In this document: positions 52,631-62,094 of the stretch, one piece after another
Position numbering within the stretch: position 1 is the stretch's first letter
Layout of the letters: each line of letters begins with the position of its first letter
Assembly (NCBI RefSeq): GCF_019343455.1
Contig: NZ_CP049362.1
Coordinates: forward strand, 1,364,001-1,428,000
Source of the DNA: Alcaligenes ammonioxydans
Lineage (GTDB): Bacteria; Pseudomonadota; Gammaproteobacteria; Burkholderiales; Burkholderiaceae_B
Length of the DNA: 64,000 bases
Direction of reading: 5' to 3'
Translations under genes and position numbers: made by a program
Notes under the pieces: generated by a model
What the model saw: only the letters and a program-made list of their open reading frames with translations
Told to the model about the DNA's origin: nothing
The model's database searches: none

Positions 52631-55285
52631 TTAGTCCTCCAGGTACTTGCGCCAGACGCGGGGCAGGATGCCGCCGTGACGCCAATACTCCATGTCCTCG
52701 ACAGTATCCAGTCGTACAGTGACCGGTACGGACTGGGTGCTGCCATCCAGACGGTGGATAATCAGCTGGGCTTGCGAACGTACGCCCAGGTTTTCTTCCA
52801 GACCCTTGACGTCAAAGGTTTCGGTTCCATCCAGGCCCAATGTGTCGGCATTGGTGCCTTCCTGAAACTGCAGGGGCAGCACACCCATACCGACCAGGTT
52901 GGTGCGGTGGATACGCTCGAAGCCTTCGGCAACCACCGCTTTCACCCCCAGCAGTGCCGGACCTTTGGCCGCCGAGTCACGGGACGAGCCGCAACCGTAG
53001 TTCTTGCCGGCGATGACCAGCAGCGGAACCTGGCGTTCCTGATAAGTTTGAGCAGCTTCAAAAATGCGCATCACTTCACCCTCGGGCATCACCTTGGTGA
53101 CCCCGCCTTCCACGCCGGGAACAATCTTGTTGCGCAGACGGATGTTGGCGAAAGTCGCACGCTTGACCACTTCATGGTTGGCACGGCGCGTGGTGTAGTT
53201 GTTGAAGTCTTTTTGCTCCACCCCCTTGGACAGCAGGAAGTCAGCGGCAGGCGTGCCCAGGCTGATCGAACCGGAGGGCGAGATATGGTCCGTGGTGATG
53301 GAATCACCCAAAATGGCCAGTGGGCGCATACCGTGCAAGTTGGCCACGGGGGCAGGCTCGCGCTGCAGGCCGTCAAAGTAAGGCGGTTTGCGGATGTAGG
53401 TACTGTCGGCTTCCCAGGGGTAGTGACCGCCATTGCTTTCGCGGGCCAGGGCGTCCCAAGGCTCGCCACCGTCGTACAGCTCGGCGTAGCGTTCGATGAA
53501 CAGATCGCGGTCGTAAGCGCCGTGGATGGCTTCTTGCACTTCGGCGGATTTGGGCCAGATGTCGCTCAGGTAGACGTCTTTACCGTCCTGATCTTTGCCC
53601 AGCGGGTCGCGGGTCAGGTCCACATTCAGATTGCCGGCCAGGGCGTAGGCCACGACCAGAGCGGGTGATGCCAGGTAAGCGGCACGCACGTTGGCGTGAA
53701 TGCGGCCTTCAAAGTTGCGGTTGCCCGACAGCACGGCGGTGGCGATCAGCTTTTCCGATTCAATCGCGTTGACGATATTGGCAGGTAGCGGTCCCGAACC
53801 ACCGTTACACGTGGTGCAGCCAAAACCGGCAATGTTGAAACCCAGCACGTCCAGATCATCCTGCAACTGGGCGCGTTCCAGCACGTCGGCGGTCACCTGG
53901 CTACCTGGCACCAGCGAGGTCTTGACCCAAGGTTTGCTGCGCAGGCCACGAGCGACAGCGTTACGCGCAAGCAGGCCGGCGGCCATCATATTGGCGGGGT
54001 TGGCCGTATTGGTACAGGAGGTAATGGCGGCAATGACCACATCGCCATCATTTAACACGAAGTCCTCGCCTTCCACGGGCACTGCGCGTTGCGGATCGTA
54101 AGGACGGCCGGCAATTTTCTGGTGATGGGCGGGGAAGGACTGGGCCGCGGTATCCAGATCCAGGTGATCTTCAGGATTGCTGGGGCCGGCCAAGCTGGGT
54201 TTGATGCTGCTCAGATCCAGCTTCAGCACGGTGTCGTACACGGGAGCGGGAGCGGCCGGATCACGCCACAGCTTTTGTACCTTGCTGTACTGCTCGACCA
54301 GATCAATCTGCTCTTGTGGGCGGCCTGTCATGTGCATGTAATGCAGTGCCGCGTCATCGATCGGGAAGAACACCGCAGTGGCGCCGTATTCTGGTGCCAT
54401 ATTGGCGATCATGCCGCGGTCGCCCAGGGACAGCTCGTCCACGCTGGGGCCAAAGAACTCGACAAACTTGCCCACTACCCCCAGCTCGCGCAGTTTCTGG
54501 GTAATGACCAGCACCAGATCGGTAGGCAATACGCCGTCGTTTAGCTTGCCGCTCAGTTCAATGCCGACCACCGCTGGCAAGGCAATCGCCACGGGCAGGC
54601 CCACCATCACCGCTTCAGCTTCAATGCCACCCACGCCCCAGCCTAGAATGCCCAGGCCGTTGACCATGGGCGTGTGGCTGTCGGTGCCCACGCAGCTATC
54701 GGGGTAGACCAGATCCACATCCTTGCCTTCTTCGGTCCAGACGACCTGACCAATATGCTCAATGTGCAACTGGTGCATGATGCCTTTGCCGGGCGGAACC
54801 ACTTTGACGCCGTCAAAGTTGCTCGAACACCAGCGCAAAAAGGCAAAGCGTTCGCCATTACGCTCGTACTCGCGGGCCAGATTGATGTCGGCTGCCTTGG
54901 GGTTGGCCCAGCTGTCCACTTGCAGGGAATGGTCGATAATGACGTCGATAGGGACTTGGGGACGCACGCGGCTGGCGTCGCCTCCGGCCGCTTGTACGCC
55001 TTCGCGCAAGGCCGCCATGTCCAGCAACATTACCAAACCCAGAATGTCCTGACCAAATACGCGGGCAGGGTAGAAGGTGATGCCATCGCCCACCTTGCGC
55101 TGGAGCAGGGAATCGATTTCCTGATCCACGTCGGCGTGACGCACGGCCTTTTGACGACAGAGGTTTTCCAGCAAGACACGCAGCGAATAGGGCAGCTTTT
55201 CAATACCGGGTATGTCGGCAATGGGAACGTAACGCACGGAACGTCCGTTCAGGGACAGCGTTTGTAGGGCAAGAGACTGGGACAT
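52631..55285 (-). CDS. acnA: Aconitate hydratase AcnA
   Basis: An 884-residue aconitase, the normal length for AcnA. The three [4Fe-4S] cysteines are in SCTNTANP and FGCTTCNGGSG. The substrate regions DSHTPMVNG and SSRDSAAKGP are also present, the latter in the C-terminal swivel domain. It converts citrate to isocitrate via cis-aconitate. The start at 55285 (MSQSLALQ) gives a typical N-terminus, although the ribosome site is weak. It is divergent from a GntR regulator with a shared control region, and the PrpF-like gene lies nearby. It resembles AcnA more than the AcnD of the methylcitrate pathway, but this was not tested. Confidence 0.93.
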   Translation of the reverse strand: MSQSLALQTLSLNGRSVRYVPIADIPGIEKLPYSLRVLLENLCRQKAVRHADVDQEIDSLLQRKVGDGITFYPARVFGQDILGLVMLLDMAALREGVQAAGGDASRVRPQVPIDVIIDHSLQVDSWANPKAADINLAREYERNGERFAFLRWCSSNFDGVKVVPPGKGIMHQLHIEHIGQVVWTEEGKDVDLVYPDSCVGTDSHTPMVNGLGILGWGVGGIEAEAVMVGLPVAIALPAVVGIELSGKLNDGVLPTDLVLVITQKLRELGVVGKFVEFFGPSVDELSLGDRGMIANMAPEYGATAVFFPIDDAALHYMHMTGRPQEQIDLVEQYSKVQKLWRDPAAPAPVYDTVLKLDLSSIKPSLAGPSNPEDHLDLDTAAQSFPAHHQKIAGRPYDPQRAVPVEGEDFVLNDGDVVIAAITSCTNTANPANMMAAGLLARNAVARGLRSKPWVKTSLVPGSQVTADVLERAQLQDDLDVLGFNIAGFGCTTCNGGSGPLPANIVNAIESEKLIATAVLSGNRNFEGRIHANVRAAYLASPALVVAYALAGNLNVDLTRDPLGKDQDGKDVYLSDIWPKSAEVQEAIHGAYDRDLFIERYAELYDGGEPWDALARESNGGHYPWEADSTYIRKPPYFDGLQREPAPVANLHGMRPLAILGDSITTDHISPSGSISLGTPAADFLLSKGVEQKDFNNYTTRRANHEVVKRATFANIRLRNKIVPGVEGGVTKVMPEGEVMRIFEAAQTYQERQVPLLVIAGKNYGCGSSRDSAAKGPALLGVKAVVAEGFERIHRTNLVGMGVLPLQFQEGTNADTLGLDGTETFDVKGLEENLGVRSQAQLIIHRLDGSTQSVPVTVRLDTVEDMEYWRHGGILPRVWRKYLED

Positions 55286-55398
55286 GGCAAACGATTCATC
55301 CGTAGTAAGTAGCCAGACAGACAGGGCCCGCCTGGGCAAGAGTAATCAATAAAGTTATGCGTCTGGAGCCTTGAAAAAACAATTGAATTGTATTTTGT

Positions 55399-55413
55399 TT
55401 GTATATAGTACAA
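55399..55413 (+). promoter_or_regulatory. Probable GntR operator between acnA and the GntR gene
   Basis: TTGTATATAGTACAA is an inverted repeat, TTGTA-N5-TACAA, of the kind bound by FCD-type GntR regulators. It lies in the 169-base divergent region, where it can control both genes. An extra ATTGTA half-site lies just before it. Confidence 0.6.
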
Positions 55414-55454
55414 TAAAATGATTGAGAATCGCGTTGATTTTTAGGAAAACCGGC

Positions 55455-56459
55455 ATGAAAGGCCAATCCAATTCTTTGCATGTCACCTTGGCGCATCGCC
55501 TGCTGGACTACGTGCGGGCAGGGCATTTGCAGGCCGGGCATCACTTGACGGAACAATCGCTGGCCCACGCGCTGGGTGCATCGCGCTCGCCCATACGGGG
55601 AGCGCTGGCCTATCTGGCGGAAAAAGGCATTGTGGGCGCCCAGCCGCCCCGGCGGGGTTTGTACCTGTTGAAAGGGGCCGATCAGCTCGGTGTGATCGAA
55701 GAAGAGCTGGGCACCAGCCAGGATGACCAGATCTATTTGCAGCTGGCTCGAGACAAGCTCTCCGGAATTTGGGGCGACACCTTGTCGGAAAACGATGCCA
55801 TGCGTCGTTATGGCCTGACGCGTGAGCGTGTGCGTCGTGTTCTGGCCCGCGCCGCCAATGAAGGCTGGATGGAACAGCGTGCCAGCAAGGGCTGGTCGTT
55901 TCTACCCATGATTGACGGCCCCCAGGCTTGTGAGGAGAGCTATACCTTGCGGCAGATGCTGGAGCCGGCGGCCATGCTGCTGCCCAGCTTTGCAATTGAC
56001 TCGGCCGTCTTGCGCCGGGTGCGTCTGCAACAGCAAGCCTTGGCCGATGGGGGGTGGCGATATGCGGGACATGCTGAAATGTATCAGGCCAATGCGACGT
56101 TCCATGAGGCTTTGGCCTCCTTGTCGGGCAATCGTTTTATCGCTCAGACCGTCACCCGTCAGAACCAGTTGCGGCGCCTGCTGGAATACCAGGAAACGCT
56201 GGATCGGGAGCGTATTCGTCGTCAGTGTCTGGAGCATCTGGCGATTCTGGATTTGCTGGAAAAGGGCGAACGCGCCCAGGCCTCAGCTTTGCTAGCCCGC
56301 CATCTGGGCAATGCCAGTGAGGAAAAAGTGCAGCAGTTGGAACGACAACAGCGCACGATCCGATCAGACTTTGTTAGTGAACCGATAGTCTCTCACGCCG
56401 AACCCATGCAGGAGACGGCGCAGTTTTCTTTAATGGCGCAAGCCAAGAACCAGGAATGA
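55455..56459 (+). CDS. GntR-family regulator with two winged-helix regions and an FCD domain
   Basis: A 334-residue regulator. The first winged helix covers about 10-75 (LTEQSLAHALGASRSPIRGAL). A second HTH-like region follows at about 100-155 (LSENDAMRRYGLTRERVRRVL, then EGWMEQRASKGWSFLP). The FCD effector domain comes last, with its metal and ligand residues (ANATFHEALASLSGNRF and ARHLGNASEEKV). GntR proteins of the FCD type bind organic acids. AGGAAA precedes the ATG at 55455. The PrpF-like gene starts right after it. Confidence 0.85.
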   Translation: MKGQSNSLHVTLAHRLLDYVRAGHLQAGHHLTEQSLAHALGASRSPIRGALAYLAEKGIVGAQPPRRGLYLLKGADQLGVIEEELGTSQDDQIYLQLARDKLSGIWGDTLSENDAMRRYGLTRERVRRVLARAANEGWMEQRASKGWSFLPMIDGPQACEESYTLRQMLEPAAMLLPSFAIDSAVLRRVRLQQQALADGGWRYAGHAEMYQANATFHEALASLSGNRFIAQTVTRQNQLRRLLEYQETLDRERIRRQCLEHLAILDLLEKGERAQASALLARHLGNASEEKVQQLERQQRTIRSDFVSEPIVSHAEPMQETAQFSLMAQAKNQE

Positions 56460-56463
56460 CGTG

Positions 56464-57624
56464 ATGAAACAAAAATCCCTTCCCGCCGTGTTCATGCGTG
56501 GTGGCACCAGCAAAGCCTTGATGCTCAATATCGCAGATCTGCCTGCCAAGCGCGAGGACTGGACACCGTTGTTTGCGGCGGCCATGGGCACGCCCGACCC
56601 GTACGGTCGTCAACTGGACGGTATGGGTGGCGGGGTCTCCTCACTGTCCAAGGTGTGTATTATCGGCCCGTCCAGCCATCCGGACGCCGATGTGGACTAC
56701 ACCTTTGCACAAGTGGCGATCAAGGAAGAGAAGGTGGATTACCGCGGCAACTGCGGCAATATGAGCTCGGCAGTCGGCCCCTATGCCGTTGAACAAGGCA
56801 TGGTCAAGGTGGAGGATGGCGAAGCGTGTGTGCGCATCCTGAACACCAATACCAACAAGATCATCCATGCGCATTTCACCGTCGAAGATGGCCAGCCCCG
56901 GTATGACGGTGATCTGTCCATTCCCGGCGTAGGTGGTACCGGTTCGCCTATCCGTCTGGACTTTGTGGAACCGGGCGGTGCCTCGACCGGCTCCCTATTG
57001 CCTAGCGGTGAATTGACCGAATGGCTGGATGTGCCGGGCGTGGGCCGTATTGAAGTCTCGCTGGTGGATGCAGCCAATGCCGCTGTTTTTGTACGCGCTG
57101 CCGATGTGGGTCTGACTGGTCTGGAACTGCCTGATTGGCTGGAGGCGCATCCTGACGTGCTGGAGCGTCTGGACGCCATCCGCGTGCAGGCTTCGGTACG
57201 CATGGGCATTGCGCCCGATGTGGAAGCTGCGCGTCAGATTCGCATCGTGCCGTTTGTCTGCATTGTGTCACCTGCCCAGGACAACCCCACGCTGTCGGGT
57301 GAGGTGGTGCCTGCCAAGGATATTGATCTGGTGGCCCGTGTGATTTCCAATGGTCAGCCGCACCGCGCCTTGCCTTTGACGATCTCGCTGTGTACCGCGG
57401 TGGCCGCTCGGCTGACGGGCAGCCTGCCCTCACAATGTCTGTCCGACTCCGTCGCTCCTCAAGGCCCCTTGCGTCTGGGCATGCCTTCCGGCGTGCTGAC
57501 CGTAGGCGCGGAAGTGGAAAAGAAAGACGGCCAGTGGTTTGCCAAGGCCGGTTCGTTCTACCGTACGGCGCGCCGTCTGTTTGATGGCCGTGTCTGGGTT
57601 CCCGGCAAGGCCTTGAAAGACTAA
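56464..57624 (+). CDS. PrpF-family isomerase (aconitate/4-oxalomesaconate type)
   Basis: A 386-residue protein of the PrpF family, with two similar halves of the diaminopimelate-epimerase fold. It opens with PAVFMRGGTSKALM, and the DGMGGGVSSLSKVCI and DYRGNCGNMSSAVGP motifs carry the catalytic Lys and Cys. PrpF interconverts cis- and trans-aconitate (or methylaconitate); related enzymes tautomerise 4-oxalomesaconate. It directly follows a GntR regulator that is divergent from acnA, so trans-aconitate use is a good guess. Its stop overlaps the AraC gene stop by four bases. Confidence 0.88.
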   Translation: MKQKSLPAVFMRGGTSKALMLNIADLPAKREDWTPLFAAAMGTPDPYGRQLDGMGGGVSSLSKVCIIGPSSHPDADVDYTFAQVAIKEEKVDYRGNCGNMSSAVGPYAVEQGMVKVEDGEACVRILNTNTNKIIHAHFTVEDGQPRYDGDLSIPGVGGTGSPIRLDFVEPGGASTGSLLPSGELTEWLDVPGVGRIEVSLVDAANAAVFVRAADVGLTGLELPDWLEAHPDVLERLDAIRVQASVRMGIAPDVEAARQIRIVPFVCIVSPAQDNPTLSGEVVPAKDIDLVARVISNGQPHRALPLTISLCTAVAARLTGSLPSQCLSDSVAPQGPLRLGMPSGVLTVGAEVEKKDGQWFAKAGSFYRTARRLFDGRVWVPGKALKD

Positions 57625-58607
57625 TCGACGATGCGCAAGTCCTGCGAGGGCGAACGCCCGAAGCGGGACTTGTAGTCGGCACAGAAGCGGCCGAAATGGT
57701 TGAAACCGCAGCGCAAGGCAATCTCGCTGACCTGGGTGCCAGGTGTGGCGGTGCGGATAGCCTGCTGGGCCGCTTCCAGACGAATCTGCTTTAAAAATTG
57801 CATGGGGCTCAGGCCCCGTTCCGTACGAAATGCCAGCGTCAGGCTGCGGACACTGGCACAGGCTGCGGTAGCGATTTGTTCCAGCGTCAGGGCCTGGTCC
57901 AGACTGGCGCGCATGAAATCTTCCGCCCTTTGTACCCGGCGCGAACTGGCCGGGCGCACAGTTTGCTGCAACTGCCGGCTGTAATTGCCGGGTTGGGTAT
58001 GAAACAGATGCAGCAACAGATTGTCCTCGGCCTGGCGCGACCATTGATCCATTTCCGGAGGCAGATGTCCGCCATAAGCCAGCAGGCTGCCAATTTGATG
58101 CTGCCAGGCACAGCCTTGCGGTGAGTCCAAGGGCATGCCAGCGGCAAACTCAATGGGCCGGTCCAGGCTCAGGCCCAAGGTTTGGCGGGCCACCTCTTCC
58201 AGCCTGTAGCGCGGGATCTTCACCAAAAACTGTTCACAGCCTTGCTCCCAGTCCAGCTCGACTTGCAAAGAAGGGGAGATGACGCTGGCGACTTTGGGGT
58301 TGGCCTGGACGTACTCCCGACCAACCCGGATACAGGATCGTCCCTGTATCGGCACCTGAAACAGCAGGAAATCTTCCAGAATCCCCGGCGACACCTGCAC
58401 GGCCGCACCATATTTAAGCAAGACAAAGGAAAAGCTGTGGCTGCTCGCATAGCGCAGCGAGGCATCGACCGGGCCGTCATTCCAGGTCAGGCGATGCTCG
58501 GTCAAAAAGCCGGCAGTCTCGCTGCGAGTCTGGTCTGGGCAGCGCGATTGAAAACGCGGCGCACTGTGTTGCAAGGGGGCCAAGCCTGACATAAACCACG
58601 CTTGCAT
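57621..58607 (-). CDS. AraC-family regulator of the Rieske oxygenase cluster
   Basis: A 328-residue regulator. The N-terminal 190 residues form an AraC-binding-like sensing domain. The C-terminal 105 residues hold two helix-turn-helix motifs (LTLEQIATAACASVRSLTLA and TQVSEIALRCGFNHFGRF) and end near FGRSPSQDL. It is divergent from the solute-binding protein that begins the catabolic run, with 305 bases between, so it likely activates it with an aromatic inducer. GGAG lies before the ATG at 58607; the frame also extends to a TTG at 58622. Confidence 0.9.
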   Translation of the reverse strand: MQAWFMSGLAPLQHSAPRFQSRCPDQTRSETAGFLTEHRLTWNDGPVDASLRYASSHSFSFVLLKYGAAVQVSPGILEDFLLFQVPIQGRSCIRVGREYVQANPKVASVISPSLQVELDWEQGCEQFLVKIPRYRLEEVARQTLGLSLDRPIEFAAGMPLDSPQGCAWQHQIGSLLAYGGHLPPEMDQWSRQAEDNLLLHLFHTQPGNYSRQLQQTVRPASSRRVQRAEDFMRASLDQALTLEQIATAACASVRSLTLAFRTERGLSPMQFLKQIRLEAAQQAIRTATPGTQVSEIALRCGFNHFGRFCADYKSRFGRSPSQDLRIVD

Positions 58608-58912
58608 GATGGGTGTCTCCAAATTTTTGCCGGTTAGGGATAAGGCTTGCCATATCTGGATAGCCGCCTGTTCTGAGCCGGTCTAATGTATTTCAAACCT
58701 AAAACAGTAATCCTGTCCCGGCACCTTAGCAGATTGGGATACGACTGGGAATTGCTGTATTCACGTAGTCTATTGGGCCCGTTTCCCCAGGCCTGCAGGA
58801 CAAGCGCCGCACAAACCACCGGCGTCAGTGATACACAGTTTCCGGCGTATTGGGGGTGATCCCAGGCAGACCTAAAGTCCAGTTTTTTGAAAGACAGAGG
58901 ACGGAGACAAAC
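58608..58912. other. Divergent control region of the AraC gene and catabolic cluster
   Basis: About 305 bases with no gene. It must hold both promoters and AraC sites. I found no clear paired direct repeats that could be called AraC sites. Confidence 0.4.
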
Positions 58913-60094
58913 ATGAAAAAGCAAGTGGCGTTTTGCATGAGCACGCTGGCCTTGGCCCTGGCCTGTAGCCCGGTGTCCAGTCAGGAAGTATTCAAGGTCG
59001 GTTTGCTCACGACCTTGTCCGGTCCCGGAGCGGCCATTGGCGCAGAAATTCGCGATGGGTTCGAGCTGGGCCTGACGCACTCGGGCGGCAAGCTCGGTGG
59101 CGTGGATGTGGCCCTGACGGTGCTGGACGATCAGCAAAAACCGATGGAAGGCCGTCAGGCCGTTGACCGTCTGGTCAAGCGCGACAAGGTCGACGTGATC
59201 ACCGGCATGGCCTTCTCCAATGTGCTGCTGCCCGTGATGCCGACGATTTTGAACAGTGACACCGTCTACATTTCCGCCAACACCGGCCCGGCCGATTACG
59301 CAGGCGAGCGTTGCCACCCCAATTTTTTCAGCGTGTCCTGGCAGAACGAGGATATTCCCGCCGCCATGGGCAAGTACGTGACCGATCAGGCGCACAAGAA
59401 AGTCTATTTGATCGCCCCCAACTATCCCGGTGGCCGTGAGTCCATTGAAGGCTTCAAGCGCTTGTTCAAGGGCGAGATTGCCGACGAAGTCTATGTGAAG
59501 GTCGGTCAGATGGATTATGCGGCCGAGCTGGCGCAAATGCGTGCGTCGGGCGCGGATGCGGTGTTCTTCTTCCTGCCCGGTGGCATGGGTGTGTCCTTTA
59601 TCAAGCAGCTGATCAACTCGGGCCTGTCCACGCAATTGGCGGTGTACACCCCCGGCTTCTCGGCCGATCAGGACACCATTGCTGCCATCGGTGAGTCCAT
59701 GAAAGGCATGGCCAATGCCGCTCAATGGTCACCGGATCTGGATAATCCGGTCAATAAACGCTTTGTAGCGGATTTTGAAAAAACCTATGGCCGCTTGCCG
59801 TCCATGTATGCCTCTCAGGGGTATGACGCTGCCCTGTTGCTCGATGGCGCACTGAAGGCCGACCCGAAAGCGGCAACCGATCGTGAGGCCTTGCGTAAAG
59901 CCTTGCGCAGCGCGCCGTTTGAGTCTGTGCGCGGGGCCTTTGCTTTCAACAACAACCAATATCCGGTGCAGACCTATTACATGCGCGAAGTGGCCCCGAA
60001 TGACAAGGGCCAGATGAGCAACAAGATTGTGTCCACCGTATTTGAGCAATTCCAGGATCATTTTGCGCCGCAGTGCAAGATGGAAAAGTCATAA
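58913..60094 (+). CDS. ABC transporter solute-binding protein (Leu/Ile/Val-type, aromatic acid)
   Basis: A 393-residue periplasmic protein. A signal peptide (MKKQVAFCMSTLALALACSP...) is followed by the type I binding-protein fold, with VGLLTTLSGPGAAIGAEIRDG and the hinge residues near DVITGMAFSN. Members bind branched-chain amino acids or aromatic carboxylates. No ABC permease or ATPase genes are in the window. Upstream of a Rieske oxygenase, it probably collects the oxygenase substrate. ACGGAG precedes the ATG at 58913. Confidence 0.9.
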   Translation: MKKQVAFCMSTLALALACSPVSSQEVFKVGLLTTLSGPGAAIGAEIRDGFELGLTHSGGKLGGVDVALTVLDDQQKPMEGRQAVDRLVKRDKVDVITGMAFSNVLLPVMPTILNSDTVYISANTGPADYAGERCHPNFFSVSWQNEDIPAAMGKYVTDQAHKKVYLIAPNYPGGRESIEGFKRLFKGEIADEVYVKVGQMDYAAELAQMRASGADAVFFFLPGGMGVSFIKQLINSGLSTQLAVYTPGFSADQDTIAAIGESMKGMANAAQWSPDLDNPVNKRFVADFEKTYGRLPSMYASQGYDAALLLDGALKADPKAATDREALRKALRSAPFESVRGAFAFNNNQYPVQTYYMREVAPNDKGQMSNKIVSTVFEQFQDHFAPQCKMEKS

Positions 60095-60133
60095 GGAGGA
60101 TGCGTCAAGCATCCGGCAGCAAGGAGGTTAATG

Positions 60134-61525
60134 ATGAGCTATAGCAACGAACAGCTGGCCGCACTGGTGCGGGGAGACAGCGTACATAAATCGGTCTATA
60201 CCGACCCTGAAATCTTCCGTCTGGAGATGGAACGCATTTATGGCCGTGCCTGGATTTACATTGGTCACGACAGCCAGGTGCCCAATCCGGGCGACTACCA
60301 CACGACCTTGTTGGGTGGTCAGGACGTCATCATGGTTCGCGGCAGCGACAAGAAGGTGTACGTGCTGTACAACCGCTGTCCCCATAAGGGTGCCAAAGTG
60401 GTGGCCGATGGGTGTGGCAATGCCGGCAAGTTCTTCCGTTGCCCCTACCACGCCTGGACGTTCAAGCTGGACGGTCAGCATTTGGCTGCGCCCATGAAAA
60501 ATGGCTTTGAGGGCACCTGCTTCGACCCCAAACATCCGGACTTTTCCATGCGCCGTGTGGCTCGTGTGGAAACGTACCGTGGTTTTGTGTTTGCCTGTCA
60601 AAGTGCCCACGGCCCGGATTTGAAGGAGTTTCTGGGGCCCATCATTAGTTCCATCGATAATCTGTGCGATCGCTCGCCGGTGGGGGAAGTGGAAGTGGCC
60701 GGCGGCAGCTTCAAGGTCTGGCAGCCGTCCAACTGGAAAGTGTTCTACGAGAATCTGCACGACACCATGCACGCGAATGTCACGCATGAGTCATCCTACG
60801 TGGCGGCCCGCGAGCAGGCCAAAGATTATGGCTCCATGCCGCTGGAGCTGCACATCATGGACGGCAACGGCGAGCCTTACGGTTTCTGGGAAAAGCTGGA
60901 CTTGTACGCCTTTGATAACGGACATGGCTACATGGAAGGCATTTTCAATCCCGGTGCCATTGAGACTGATCCTGTCACCAAGGCGCACTACGAAACCCTG
61001 AAACAAGCCTATGGCGAAGAAAAAGCCCTCAACATTCTGGGCGAGAACCGCCACAACAGCATCATTTACGGCAGTGGCTCGCCCCATACCGTATTCCAGC
61101 AGTTTCGCGTGATTCGTCCTGTGGCGGTGGATCGCACACATGTCGAAATTCAGTTGTTCCGCCTGAAAGGGGCGCCGGATGAAATTTACAAACGCGGCCT
61201 GATGTATGCCAACCTGATCAACTCCCCCTCGTCCAACGTGATGCCGGACGACATTGAGGTCTATGGTCGTTGCCAGGAAGGTAATAAAACCAACGGTGGC
61301 GACTGGATCAGCATGCATCGCTATGACGGCACTGACAAGGAAATTGAAGGCGGTATGGTGGCGACCAATGGCACCAGTGAACTGCCCATGCGTAACCAGT
61401 TCCGCGCCTGGAAGCATTTCATGACTACCAGCCTGTACGACGCGCCAGCGCAGTCGGAAGACAGTGGTAAAGCCACGGTGCGTTCGGCTTCCGGTGAGCC
61501 TATCGCCCCCGCCTCACAGGCTTAA
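60134..61525 (+). CDS. Rieske non-haem iron aromatic ring-hydroxylating oxygenase, alpha subunit
   Basis: A 463-residue catalytic subunit. The Rieske cluster ligands are Cys82, His84, Cys103 and His106 (RCPHKGAKVV, RCPYHAW). The mononuclear iron site has the spacing D-x2-H-x4-H as Asp210, His213 and His218, within NLHDTMHANVTH. It adds O2 to an aromatic acid or amine using electrons from a ferredoxin or reductase, which is not encoded here. The start at 60134 is six bases after AAGGAGG. It is 32 bases before the beta subunit. Confidence 0.93.
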   Translation: MSYSNEQLAALVRGDSVHKSVYTDPEIFRLEMERIYGRAWIYIGHDSQVPNPGDYHTTLLGGQDVIMVRGSDKKVYVLYNRCPHKGAKVVADGCGNAGKFFRCPYHAWTFKLDGQHLAAPMKNGFEGTCFDPKHPDFSMRRVARVETYRGFVFACQSAHGPDLKEFLGPIISSIDNLCDRSPVGEVEVAGGSFKVWQPSNWKVFYENLHDTMHANVTHESSYVAAREQAKDYGSMPLELHIMDGNGEPYGFWEKLDLYAFDNGHGYMEGIFNPGAIETDPVTKAHYETLKQAYGEEKALNILGENRHNSIIYGSGSPHTVFQQFRVIRPVAVDRTHVEIQLFRLKGAPDEIYKRGLMYANLINSPSSNVMPDDIEVYGRCQEGNKTNGGDWISMHRYDGTDKEIEGGMVATNGTSELPMRNQFRAWKHFMTTSLYDAPAQSEDSGKATVRSASGEPIAPASQA

Positions 61526-61557
61526 GCGGGCTGCTGTCCGAGCCAAGGAGAATTCTT

Positions 61558-62094
61558 ATGTTGTTTGATATTGATTTTGACGTCAGCGTGGATCAGGTCA
61601 CACCTGTGAACCTGAGCCTGGAAGCCATCCGCGAAGTGGAGCAGTTCATCTATCACGAGGCCCGCTTGCTGGACGAGCGCCGCTGGCAAGCATGGCTGGA
61701 TCTGTGGACCGAGGAAGGCATGTACTGGATTCCTCACAGCTACGATCAGCAAAGCCCGTACGAGCACATTTCCCTGTGCTGGGAAAACAAGCTGCTGCGT
61801 GAATTGCGTATTCGCCGCCTGGAAAACCACCGCAACTGGTCCCAGCAGCCGATTACCCAGTCCTGCCGCGTGCTGGGTAATGTGATGATAGACGGGACCG
61901 ATCCTGAAGGTTATCTGGTGGTGCGTTCCAGCTTTCACTCCATGGAATGGCGCGGCAAAGATCCGGTCCACCGGGTGGGTAGCCTGATTCACAAGCTGCA
62001 GGCCCAGGAGGGGGGTGGCTGGAAACTGCGTATGAAGCAGGTGAATCTGGTCGATCGTGATGCGGTCCACGGCGCCATTCAGGTGTACATCTGA
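61558..62094 (+). CDS. Aromatic ring-hydroxylating oxygenase, beta subunit
   Basis: A 178-residue small subunit with the cystatin-like fold of the ring-hydroxylating beta family: EVEQFIYHEARLLDERRWQAW at the start and a later RRLENHRNWSQ. It supports the alpha3-beta3 structure. AAGGAG lies before the ATG. It overlaps the next gene by one base (TGATG). Confidence 0.92.
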   Translation: MLFDIDFDVSVDQVTPVNLSLEAIREVEQFIYHEARLLDERRWQAWLDLWTEEGMYWIPHSYDQQSPYEHISLCWENKLLRELRIRRLENHRNWSQQPITQSCRVLGNVMIDGTDPEGYLVVRSSFHSMEWRGKDPVHRVGSLIHKLQAQEGGGWKLRMKQVNLVDRDAVHGAIQVYI

